Shown piece after piece: positions 1 to 11,296 of a stretch of 64,000 bases of DNA; the first letter of the stretch is position 1; each line of letters opens with the position of its first letter. The translations under genes were made by a program, and so were the position numbers. The stretch comes from Pochonia chlamydosporia 170 (Eukaryota > Ascomycota > Sordariomycetes > Hypocreales > Clavicipitaceae), in NCBI RefSeq assembly GCF_001653235.2, contig NC_035794.1, forward strand, positions 558,001-622,000, written 5' to 3'. The notes below the pieces were generated by a model. That model did no database searches. It had not been told where the DNA came from and saw nothing but the letters and a program-made list of their open reading frames with translations.

Positions 1-974
1 GTATCAGTGAAAGGTCAGTCTTTCTGGGACGTTGTATTGTTGGTCAACTAAACCAACCCCCCTCCGCACGAGCGATTCGGTTACCGGAACACTACGACTC
101 ACTCCATCCTCGCCTTTGCTCGATAGTTCTATGCAGAAGAAACAATTCGTGATCAAAATAACAAATCTGCCGCATGCGGCCACAAAGAATACACCGTTGT
201 GGACTGTGCGGCATGAAACAGACCACTATGCGGACAATCCAGACGGACCAAGTGCCAAAGAGTGGTCTTGACAAGGCACCCCTTGTTTGGGGTCAGCCAT
301 CGGGGTCTTGAGAGCATCAAAGCGTGCTATATTTTGCACGAATAGCGTGTGGTTAGAATATGAGGTCACAGTTGCTTTACCTTGACTCTCTGACCGCAAG
401 TTGCGCAGAGCATGTGAAACATCTTAATTTATCTGGCTTTGGCCAGTTAAGCTGTCTTTGAGGCAACAAAGTTTATTTCGAAGATAGGTATGTAAATATG
501 AAGAGTCGAAACGGGTTATTGTTAAATTTCAGGAGTTAGAATAGCCCTTGGGACGGAGCGGATACACTTTATTATGAGAACTACTAAAATTGTAAACCGG
601 GTCACATGGCTCAGCTCGAGATCATAACCGGTTGTTGTAAAGGCGATATCTGGAGTTTTCGAACAGACCGAGACAAAAAGGCATGCTTCAGGTAGATGTG
701 GGACAGGCTGACTACCCAGCTATGTTTGCCTCCTTGAAATGATTACAATTTCCCCTCGTGTTCAATAATAATAATAATAATAATGATACCGACTGGAATT
801 AAAGAATGGTCATGAATGCAAACGCGGAGCCGAGACTACAGTCGCTGTTGGTGGACCGTTCATTAGTGCCGGTTTAGTCACTAATTCCCCGACTTACCAA
901 CATCTTGCAGGAACGACTATGCAATATGGAGCACACCTGTCGTCAGTACTAGTAACCGTCGCAGTTTTGTCGCG
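1..974. other. Intergenic, no gene seen
   Basis: There is no open frame with recognisable protein content here. The 60-80 codon frames near 32-274 look like chance. The only structured element is a TAA/AAT microsatellite at 764-784. The right part is downstream of the DDT/PHD gene, which ends at 975 on the minus strand, so its 3' UTR probably lies here. The gene to the left is outside the window. Confidence 0.6.
764..784. repeat. (AAT)7 microsatellite
   Basis: Seven uninterrupted AAT units are visible in the spacer downstream of the DDT/PHD gene. This is a simple trinucleotide repeat with no coding context. Confidence 0.9.
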
Positions 975-3431
975 TCAGCCGTTTTGGTGTTGGTCTGTTG
1001 GCAACGTTGGCGTTTGTACAAAGCCTTGCGAGTGTGGATCTGACATGGTAGAGCGTGACAGTGAATCATGCAGAGACTGTGCATGCCTTTCCACAGCAGC
1101 TTCCTCAAATGCCACGGTGGTCTTTGTGTGTGGTGCTAGCGTGACGGTTGCTGGTGATTGTTGTAGTAAAGGAGAGTGGCCATTGTGCTTGAAAGATAAG
1201 ATCGAGGATTTCCACTCCTTAGATCTCGAAGGTGACGCCGAACCAAGAGCCTCGCCCGAATTATCTGGAACCTTTGTCTTCCAAGTTGGTAAATGGGATT
1301 GAGAGGATGTTTGAGATTGCACATTCCCTATGGCGTCTTGCCTAGCTGCAGCTGGATCGGACGTCGAAATGGGTCGACTTCCTGGTCCATACATCAAGCC
1401 GCGTGTATCAAGAGATTCCACTTTTGAAGCGTTGGCCAGTGGTTCAACTGCGGCTGGTAGAGCTGCGCTTACTTGGCGCAGGTTTACCGTAGGAGGCTGT
1501 GCAGATGTTGTTTGATGTTGTGCTTCAATCAGGTCCACATTCACCGGCTGATGCTGAGTTTCATCTTCTTGCACCTTAGCTGGTAGGTCGAGTAAAGGTC
1601 GATCTTGCTGCTTATAGGTGGTTGGGTCGTGCTGCACTTTCAACGCTGCGTTCCCTTCTGCTGAAGTGGTGGTGGAGGCATTAGACGGCCGAACCTTAAT
1701 TTTGATGATTGTCTTTGGTGACTTGTTCTTTTCTTCTTCTCGGCGCCTGCAAGATGAGCAAATGAAGTGAAACTCAGATTGGTCTGCTTCGTCCTCGCTG
1801 ATGCCTAAGCATTTGCTGTGCTGCCATACGTTGCAATTCTCACAAGCAACACTGTGAGTGCCATCGTCAACCTGGCCATAGAGTCCACAAACGCAATCGA
1901 AAATCCAATCTTCTTCTTCTTGTTCAATGTCCCTGAGGGCCTGTCGATTTCGCTGGATCTCGGCTTGAAGATGCCGCTCAGAAATACGCGTCGCCTCCAG
2001 AGCGTGTTTGCTATCCTCAGAAAGGTGTGCCAGCTCAGCTTCATGGCGGATGCGGCGAGATTCTCTCTCCTTCATGCGACGTTGCCGAGCAAACATTCGG
2101 AAATCGCGTTCTTGCTGGAGCTTCTGTTGGGCCAACCTCTCCTGATGCTCGGCTCTCTCCGCGGCCAATCTTTGACGCCGCTCCTCCTTCTCCTCTAACT
2201 CCTTCTTCTGCTTTTCCGCCTTGTCAGCAATTCGACTCGATCTTTTGGCGTTTGCCATCTTGGCCAGGTTCAGCAGATCTCGTTCTCGCTGAATCTCTCT
2301 CCGCTTCATGGCTTCTTCTTGCCTTTCTAAGATTGGCAGTAAGTGTGTTTCTAGCTGCTTGCGTAGAATCTTTTCATTTTCGTCACGCGTTTTAACCAAT
2401 GTTTCCACGAAAGCTCGAGCTTCTTGCAATGTTATGGCAATACATTCCCAGGATCCGCCCACAAGATCATCTTCGGGAGGCTGTGATGTGTGACGATTGT
2501 TGCCGGAATCATCTTCGTCTTCACTTGATGATGCTACACGTTGCCTTTTCCTCATTCGACGACGAGCTCCATATTGAGACGTCCTTTTGGATTTCTGCTG
2601 CGTCGTGTCCCTTGGTGGTTCCGTCAGTCGGTATATTCTGTTATCGTCTAATACGTAGTATACTCGGTCGTGTCTGTCCCACCCGTAGGGCTCGATTCGC
2701 TGCAGATGATTAGCAAAATGTGAGGGGAATCGAAACATGGCGAGGCCGCATACCCAATCGGTTTGCTCAACGTCTTTCTGCTCTGACATCTTCTCCCGAA
2801 TGCGCTCGGGGTGTATCATCGTCCATTGCGTTAGCTTTTGAAGGACCTTGATCTAAACATGATTTAGCTACTATATAGCAGTTCAATTTCAACTTTGGCT
2901 GAGCTAGCTGTAAATACCTTTGTAAAGACATCTAAGCCACTGAATGTCATATGCTCGGCCGCATTACTAAAAGGGTTCTGAGTCGATGCTTTGGACATAA
3001 ATTGCTTCCGAAGCTGATCATCCAGAACATCTGGGCTTGATATATGCGTCAGTATACGTAAAGACCTATTTTAGCTAGGGTCTATTTGGAGAACTCACGT
3101 AAGTCCACGATGTGAGGAGACCAGCTTGAGCAAAGCTAGTGCTATGTCCGAGAGCAGCGGTTGTTGCGGTTTTAGGCAATCCGTTTCCATCTCCTGAACG
3201 ATGCCAGATACAGATTTTAGTCAGATAATATTGGTAGCAGAGATCATCGGGTATATGGTCTCCTACCTCGATATCGATGGCATCATCAATCTTTGCAGCC
3301 TTTCCAAACATGTATATCCATTGGCACAAGTTGGCGAATTGCCACATGTTGCGAATATGATGCAGAGTAGACGACAGCTCATCGCCGCTGTCACTACCTG
3401 TCGGGTGTTCTATCCGTTTGCGCGACGGCAT
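975..3431 (-). CDS. DDT-domain and PHD-finger chromatin protein
   Basis: Five exons: 3431-3267, 3193-3099, 3035-2918, 2852-2754 and 2699-975. Joined they stay in frame and give 733 aa. The N-terminal third (IRNMWQFANL, then KIDDAIDIE, then DVFTKIKVLQKLTQW) matches the DDT/WHIM-like part of a conserved fungal chromatin family. A basic, Glu-rich coiled coil fills the middle. A C4HC3 PHD finger (CVCG, CENCNVWQHSKC, CSSC) follows, and the C-terminal roughly 250 residues are disordered. DDT/WHIM proteins usually belong to ISWI-type remodelling complexes and PHD fingers usually read histone H3 tails. Nuclear location and chromatin binding are therefore inferred from the family. The fourth intron is 54 nt and a multiple of three, so skipping its removal leaves the frame open. 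The start at MPSRKR was chosen because the homologous region begins soon after it. The gene diverges from CCH1. Confidence 0.88.
2700..2753 (-). other. 54-nt in-frame intron of the DDT/PHD gene
   Basis: On the minus strand this stretch begins GTATGC, holds a GCTAATC branch-like site and ends CTGCAG. It encodes 18 residues without a stop, but these would interrupt an otherwise conserved run, EQTDW followed by RIEPYGWD. I therefore read it as an intron. Confidence 0.8.
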
Positions 3432-4697
3432 AGCAACTGTCCTGCGGAATGAACTGGGGGAAAAATGCTGCATGAATTGGATGATGAAGTTGGATGTCAA
3501 ATGCGTCTGGAGCTGTGGCAGCAAAGGATGAAAACTTGACAGGGGTCGCAGCCAACGCGCGCCTGTGACAAGTCTAGTGCCACACACATGCATTGGGCTG
3601 GGCCAGGCCAGGCGTTTCCCGCCTGGTGCATGTGGGGTATGTCCATGTCAGCATTTTCTCCCTGATGCCATGCGCAATGGGGCCTCAGCTCAAGTGCTGT
3701 GATCAGTCTGGTGCGACAGGCATCGGAAGCTTTGGGCGGGAAGTTGCCCGATCTGTTTGCGTACGTACGTACCTGGGTACTTGAGAAGCATGCTGGTGAT
3801 AGCTGAAACCTATGATATACCTTCCAAGGTACCTAGGTAAAGTAGGTACCTAGGTAGGTGTATGCATGCAACATGCAGCTGTCTGGTCACCTTGGTTCAA
3901 TGGTCAAGTGGACAACCAAGATCAGGCCACAGGCAAAACCCAATTACCTCCTAGGTACCAACCAGACATCTGTGCCGCATAGATTGAGTACCTAGGTACC
4001 TAGTACTTAAGTACCTACATGTAGGTACTCAAGTCTTGGAGTTCGTGATGGCCTAGCCTAATTTACTTAAGTACTTTATCTACTTACCTAGAGTAAAGCC
4101 GGTAGGCACCTGACTACTTGCGAACCAAGTTCGGCTGGTGTTTCTGCGATTGCAACCGCTGACTTCGGGTGCCTGTCTGGTGGCTAAGGTCAATTGGCTG
4201 GTCAACGTTCCGGACTCGTTAGGCCACCAGACACTAATTGCATCTGCATGGCCCAGGGGTAAGTCAGTGTTACGAGCGTGTGTCATCCATTCGCACTGTT
4301 GGAGCTCCCCTGACTCCACAAGCGCCCACCGGCTTTTGCAGGTACGATCCATGTTTGATGCCGCCAGGGTAGTTGCAACATGAAATATATTCGGCACTGT
4401 ATTCCTGAAGCTGGCCACCACAGGCACCTCACCATTTCAAAGGCGTACAGCGTTCGCCGCCATCGACTTTCGAAGACTGAATCCAACATCAGCCTGAGAG
4501 GAACCAGCTCCTCCCAATCGCGGGGTTTATACAACAACTCTGAGCGACCTCACCGCCATATTATCGAAGAGCGTGTACTTCTTGACCATGCGGACAGCGT
4601 TTTCTAGCGCGACAAGAGAGACAATCCTTCTATCGAGATGTTTACCCTTGATCATATTACCTGAATCTGATTAAGATCAGGGCCAGCTACACAGTCC
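3432..4697. promoter_or_regulatory. Divergent promoter region, DDT/PHD gene and CCH1
   Basis: This 1.27 kb spacer lies between two divergently transcribed genes and must hold both promoters. No coding frame in it looks real. It is dense in CCTAGG-centred palindromes (see the repeat at 3826-4095) and also carries GTCTGGT motifs near 3705, 3881 and 4178. Confidence 0.6.
3826..4095. repeat. Cluster of TAGGTACC / TACCTAGGTA palindromic motifs
   Basis: Overlapping copies of GGTACCTAGGTA and relatives (CTTAAGTACC, TACATGTAGGTA) occur at about 3826-3860, 3955-4032 and 4060-4095. The core ACCTAGGT is self-complementary. The same motif recurs in other spacers of the window (13535, 14475, 18122, 42692 and 51307) and was not noticed inside coding exons. 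Confidence 0.8.
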
Positions 4698-7600
4698 ATG
4701 GCTTCCAACCATTCCGAAAGCAGCCAGTCACGGCGTCGCCAATCTATTCCTCTACAAGATCTACTCCTCCCACCAACCGGGAATGCGGCCGATGGACCGG
4801 TGTATGGTTTATACCGTGAAGACGGATCGGATCAAAGCCATAATAGCCGGCAGCCAGGTGTGACTGATAGTATTCCTTCCAAGTCGACATACTGGTATAC
4901 TTCGCAAAACGAATCCGACGATGGTTTGGGTTCTGGTTCACCGATAGACGCCAGTATTTTGCAAGCCGCTCTTCCGCCTGATTTTCGATCATCTCTCCCA
5001 GATGAGCATGGTCATGCATCTCGTCCAGTCAACACCTTCGAAGGTCCAGCATACATGGAAGAACCGACGGCCACGGACTACGATGATTCCGACCGAATAC
5101 CTCTTACGGCTGGAGCACAACCTATATCAGGATCTTTATCCGCTGATAATCATGATCCCAACATTCGGAACAGTTTTCAGACAGTGTCAGAGTTCGGCAG
5201 CAGCCCGACTAAGAACCGGCTGTCAGACAACTCCGGGCATCATGTCCAATCCTACGAAACTTCACGAGGGAGGCAGCAGAGTTATGGTGGCAAGTTGGAT
5301 CCCGGCGAATATCGAGTCTCGCGGTCCACGTCTCCTTCAGGCGCTCTCCTTCGCGCTGGTTCAATTGTTCGTGCAATGTCCCAACGAGTGGTGAACATCA
5401 GCGGGGAGAGTGAGCTTTTGGATCATCGAGCAACAACACAACAGTCACGGTCTCCCAGAACATCTAGGCATGAAAGGGAAAGGAGTCCTGCGATGTCAAT
5501 GCTTGTGGACACCTCCTATCCATCACAGACAGCTCAGCTAGCACCAGAGAAGGTCGATGCGGTTGACCAGTCCTACCTCTCCCCATCCGGTGGCCCTCCG
5601 CCCAACCCCCTCAAAGGCCACTCGTTGGGAATATTCTCTCCGCAGAGCCAAATTAGGCTTTCCCTGTGCAGTCTGCTGGTCAACCCGTACACTGAGCCCT
5701 CCATCCTTATCCTAATCGTTCTGCAGACCATTCTTTTGGCTGTGGAATCCGGCCCGAATGTCTTTCTCGCAGGCAACGAGCGCCCAGCTCAATGGGGCAA
5801 ACATACCATTGACTGGATTATGCTTGGACTTTTTATTGTATTCACTCTAGAGCTTATCGCCCGTATTATTGTTTCAGGGTTCTTTCTAAACGCTGCTGAG
5901 TATAGCACGATTGATCGCCAAAAGGGCATTAGAGCTGCCATCGTAGAACAATACAGAACTGCCTTTCGACCACAACGCCAAAAGTCTGTCAAGGGCAGCT
6001 CGCAAATCGAACCTCAACATTCAACTATTTCCCGCTCGCTTACAACGATGATGCAAGGCCCCAATACCTTGCCGTCAACCATCGAGGATCAGCAGCGCTA
6101 CCAGCTGGCACGACGGGCGTTCTTACGACACTCGTTTAATCGCTTGGATTTTGTGGCTGTTGTGTCATTCTGGATAGCCTTCATACTGGGTATCACAAGA
6201 ATCGAAAGCGGACATCATATTTATGTGTTCAAAATGCTCAGCTGTCTCCGAATATTGAGGCTGCTCGCTTTGACTCATGGCACTGCGGTAAGGAGCTTCC
6301 CCGTACATTCATCAGCTGTGCTGCTCGTCTAATTGTGCTCATACTGTAGATCATTTTGCGAAGTCTAAAGAAAGCTGCCCCTCTTCTAGTGCGGATTGCC
6401 TTCCTGGTTGTATTTTTCTGGCTACTCTTTGCGATCATCGGGATACAGAGTTTCAAGTCCAGCTTAAAGCGGCAGTGCGTCTGGCTGGATCCATCCGATC
6501 CCAAGAATATTTCAGCATCGTACACCAACGAGATGCAATTTTGTGGAGGCTATCTGGACAATTCAACCGGTAGAACTTTGCCATGGGTGAAATTCGGTGC
6601 CTCTAAATCGCTGGACGGTCTCGTGGACGGGGCTCGGGATGGCAAAGGATTCATTTGCCCGAGAGGGTCTATCTGTCTTCAGCAACATAATCCGTTCAAC
6701 GGTACCGTTAACTTTGACAATATTGCCAACTCTTTGGAACTTGTCTTTGTCATAATGAGTGCCAACACTTTCTCCGACCTTATGTATCATACAATGGCAT
6801 CTGATTATTTGGAGGCCGCTCTGTTCTTTGGGGCGGGGATAATGATCATGCTTTTATGGCTAACCAACTTGCTCATTGCGGTCATTACTTCGTCATTTCA
6901 GGTCATTCGCGAAGAGAGCAAGTCTAGCGCCTTTACCGTGGATAATGAACCGTCTGTACCCTCTCGGGCGGACGAGCGACTTCGCCAATCGTCTCCACTG
7001 CAACGAATATACGACAAAACCACAGCCTTCTGGGTTCTAATTATTACTTTCGCATTACTTTGCCAGTCTTTGAGGAGCTCGAAAATGTCGCACTCACGAG
7101 AGGAGTTCATACATATAGCGGAGGTGACCGCAACGGTTCTCCTTGACCTCGAAATATTAATCAGATTTGCTGCTGGCTGGAGGGGATTTCTACGGAGCTG
7201 GCGCAACATTTTTGACCTCTTCCTAGCAGTTGCAACAACAATCATACTTATCCCACCAATTCCGAGCACTCGGGCATATTCATGGCTCACCGTGTTCCAA
7301 ATTGTTCGAGTGTACAGAATCGTACTGGCGATTCCTGTTACTCGAAAGCTCATTCTTCTTGTGCTTGGAAACGCGGCCGGTATTGCAAATTTGATGCTGT
7401 TTGTGTTCCTGATGACTTTTCTGGTCGCAATTTTTGCAGCACAACTTTTTCGGGGCCAGATTCCCCAGTATGATGACGGAGGCGAACTGAACAGGATATC
7501 GTTTTTCACGATTTACAACTCGTTTCTAGGAATGTATCAGATCCTATCAAGCGAGAATTGGACCGATATTTTGTACTCGGTAACTTCGCACACAAAGCGG

Positions 7601-10600
7601 TTCAACACTGCTTGGGTTGGCGCGATGTTTCTTATAGGCTGGTTTATCCTTTCTTTTTTCATTTTGATCAATATGTTCATTGCGGTTATCCAAGAGAATT
7701 TTGACGTCTCCGAAGACGAGAAACGACTGGAACAAGTTAAAGCTTTCCTGCAGAGGAAAGAGCTTGGACACAACCCTAGTAATCTGTCATTATCAACAAT
7801 TTTTAGCCTGGGGAAGTCTCGCCGGCGCCGGGACCCTTTAGATTACGGCCCTGCGATGATGGAAATGCTTCTCAAGGATGCTGTGGTTCGAGACTTCCTT
7901 GACGATGAAGGTTCAGATGAACTTCACGAAAACGGACCCGTCATGCCACAGCGAAGCACAACTACTCTATTTGGTACTGACGTCCAACCAAGCGTGATTG
8001 CAAAATTCTGGAAGCGATTTTTGAACAAGGTCAAACACAAGGAGCCAAATCCTTTTTACTCGAATATCCGATTTGACGGTGCGAATGAAACACTCGACCC
8101 ACGGCAAATGGCTCGACAAGCTGTTTCTGCGACGTCTGCTAGAAGGAAAGCCCAAAGGGAGTATCTCTCTCGGCACCCGCGATACAACACTTCTTTGTAT
8201 ATCTTCAAGCCCAAACATCCTCTTCGCAGGCTCTGTCAGAAATTAGTCGGCCCTGCGAGAGGATTCGAGCGATTCGATGGTGTGCAGCCGAATAAGATAG
8301 CGTGGTATATCTTCTCTGCTCTAGTGTACGCTATCGTCGTGGCAATGGTGATTTTGGCCTGCGTCACTACCCCACTTTACCAGAAGGAATACAGAGAGAA
8401 GCACCCTTTGAGTACCTGGAATTGGTACGTCTGGACTGATTTGGCATTCACGTCAGTCTTTACCATCGAGGCTGCCATCAAAGTAATCGCAGACGGGTTA
8501 TTTTGGACTCCAAACGCATACATGCGTAGTTCCTGGGGCATGATTGATGGCATCGTCCTTGTGACATTGTGGATCAATGTGATAACGCTTTTGATCAACG
8601 ACGGAGCCATATCGAGGGCTGTTGGCGCGTTCAAAGCTTTGCGAGCACTGCGATTACTGAATGTCAGCGACAGCGCTAGAGACACATTCCATTCCTTGAT
8701 CATTGTTGGCTGGTGGAAGCTGATAGGAGTACGTGTTGATCCTTTCGGATTTCATTCAAATGCAGCGTATGAACGTCTAGAGATGCTAATGTTTCGACTC
8801 AGGCTGCACTAATTTCAATCTCCTTGCTAATCCCATTTGCCATATATGGCTTGAATCTCTTCAGTGGCCTGATGGTTGCTTGTAGCGACTCTAGTGCTGG
8901 TGACAGTCTAAATGCATGTTTCGGCGAATATAACAGCACTCCTTTCGATAACAACTGGCCAATGCTAGCTCCCCGCGTTGCGTCCAATCCCTACTTCAAC
9001 TTTGACGACTTTGGATCGTCTCTCTTCACTTTGTTTCAAATTGTTAGCCAGGAGGGTTGGACTGACGTCTCATTTGCGGCTCAAGCCATCGTGGGTAGAG
9101 GGATGCAGCCTCAGGACCTGGTGGCCCAGGGTAATGCGCTTTTTTTCGTTGTTTTCAATCTCTTAGCCACAGTTTTTGTCCTTACTCTGTTTATATCCGT
9201 TTTCATGAGGAATTATACCGAACAAACGGGAGTCGCCTTCCTCACTGCAGAACAGCGGTCGTGGCTGGAGCTTCGCAAGTTATTACGTCAGATATCACCG
9301 TCGAAAAGCTCGTACAGCGAAAGTGAGAAGAGTTGGAAGAAATGGTGCCACAAAAGAGCTATTGAGAAGCGTGGAAAATGGTATCAGGCCATTACCATCG
9401 TGCTGGTGTTTCATACTCTGTTGCTAATGACGGAATTCAGCTCAGAGCCATTCTGGTGGACTAAAACTAGAGAGGTCATGTTTTTGATCTTCATTTTGAC
9501 CTATCTCAGCAACATTGCTATTCGAATCACCGGGCTCGGATGGACTCGTTTCCGGAAAAGTTCTTGGGATCTTTATTCACTTCTCGCAGTTTCCGGGGCA
9601 TTCGTGGCTACGATGGTACTAATGATTGCAGACGCCAGAGCTGATGCGTCAGTTCAATTGCACAAATTCTTTCTAGTTGCCATCGTGTTGCTCCTGATAC
9701 CGCGGAATGATGCCCTGGATCAATTATTCAAGACAGCCGCAGCAAGTTTGACAACTATAGGCAATCTATTGGCGACCTGGCTAGTTTGCTTTCTCGTCTT
9801 TGCAATTGCAATGACACAGGCATTCAGCCTTACACGATTTGGAGACAATGAGACAAGCGATATTAACTTCCGCAGTGTTCCCAAGGCTCTTATTCTTTTG
9901 TTCAGGATGAGCTTGGGGGAAGGTTGGAACCAGATCATGGAAGACTATGCCGAGATCCGCCCGCCCCTCTGTGTTGAAGAGCGCAAGTTCTTTGACAGCG
10001 ACTGTGGCAGCAAAGCGTGGGCCCGTTTTCTATTCGTCGCTTGGAATATCATCAGCATGTACATTTTCGTCAATCTATTTGTGTCTCTTATTTATGAAAG
10101 CTTCAGCTACGTCTACCAACGGTCCAGTGGTATGGCAGTTGTTGACCGAGACGAGATAAGGCGATTCAAAGAAGCGTGGCGAAGTGTGGATCCTGCGGGA
10201 ACAGGCTTCATATCCAAAGAGTTATTCCCGCGATTGTTGGGAGAGCTTTCAGGCGTATTTCAGATGCGAATTTACCAGCCCGAGGACTCAATTGGGCAAA
10301 TATTGGAGGACGTGCGCGATGACTCGAAATCCACGCGGCACATGTCGATTGCTACGACGAACTTTTACAATGATATCGACATAAACAAGCTCAATCAGAG
10401 ATTAGCTAAGCTGGACGTGGAAAAAGTTCGTGAGCGTCGCCGCAGATATAAAATATTCTTTGGAGAAGTGCTGGTATCAGCGGACCCAGACAGGGGTATC
10501 GCGTTCACGGATGTTTTGTTAATTCTTGCTCACTATAACATCATCAATGACAGCAAGAGCTTAAAGTATGACGATGCCCACGGATCTCCCTAACTCAAGG

Positions 10601-11296
10601 CTACGCTAATCTTATTGCTTAGGCTGGAAGAATTTTTGCGGCGCCGAGCTCGACTCCAACGTGTGGATGAAGAAATACGGCGGAAGGTTGTCCAGGGCTT
10701 TTTCGATACGCTGTAAGTCGTAGCCTACATAAAGCAAAGACATTGACAACGCTGGGGGGTGCGCAACGATGTGAGCTAACTTCAGTCTTCTAAGATACTG
10801 GTCGAGAAAATTTAAGAAGCATATGGAGAAAAAGCACGCGTCCCGCATGTCGGCGATTCCACAGCTGACAATCCCGCATATTTTGGTAGATGAACCCAGT
10901 GGTGGGTTTATGAAGGATCAAGGGAAGGATGCAGCATCTGAAGACCAGCCGCGATGGACGCAGCTCAGCGTGGGCGAAGGAACGGGGCATTATACCGAAA
11001 CAGGTCAGACAGACCTGAGTCTTCACGACACCACGTATCAGCATCCTCTTACATACCCCCGGTCATCACAAACTTCAGCTCCTCGTCAAGGCAGTACGTC
11101 TGGATTCAGCTTTGAACTTTACGAGCCAGAAGTGCACAATCAAGAGGCATCCCACACAAACAATCGCGGCAGCGCGGTAAGTCCAACCGAAGCCCAGGAT
11201 ATGCTTGATGATTCTGTGTGGATGGAGAGCATCAGACGGAGTGCGACATTGCGGAGACCGGATAGAGGTTCATACCGATTTGGAGACCTCGGGTGA
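4698..11296 (+). CDS. CCH1: High-affinity voltage-gated calcium channel alpha subunit Cch1
   Basis: Five exons (4698-6287, 6350-8728, 8803-10565, 10623-10712, 10795-11296) join in frame to 2107 aa, the usual size for fungal Cch1. The product is the pore subunit of the plasma-membrane Cch1-Mid1 channel, which brings in Ca2+ under stress and ER Ca2+ depletion. About 330 disordered residues precede four six-helix repeats. Arg-rich S4 helices are visible, for example FKMLSCLRILRLL in repeat I. The four selectivity positions read Asn669 (MSANTFSD), Glu932 (SSENWTD), Glu1407 (SQEGWTD) and Glu1696 (SLGEGWN), so the first repeat lacks the Glu usual in animal channels. The C-terminal part (DPAGTGFISKELFP) resembles the EF-hand region after repeat IV. 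The tail is disordered. Introns are 57-82 nt with clean GT..AG ends. Identification is secure from the four-repeat layout. Confidence 0.96.

Noticed and set aside
3880..3930. tRNA-like stretch (GGTTCAATGGTCAAGTGG)
   Set aside because: It cannot be folded by eye into a cloverleaf with matching acceptor and T arms at the right spacing.
6898..7509. 203-codon minus-strand frame within CCH1
   Set aside because: It is antisense to membrane repeat sequence of Cch1, which is unambiguous on the plus strand.
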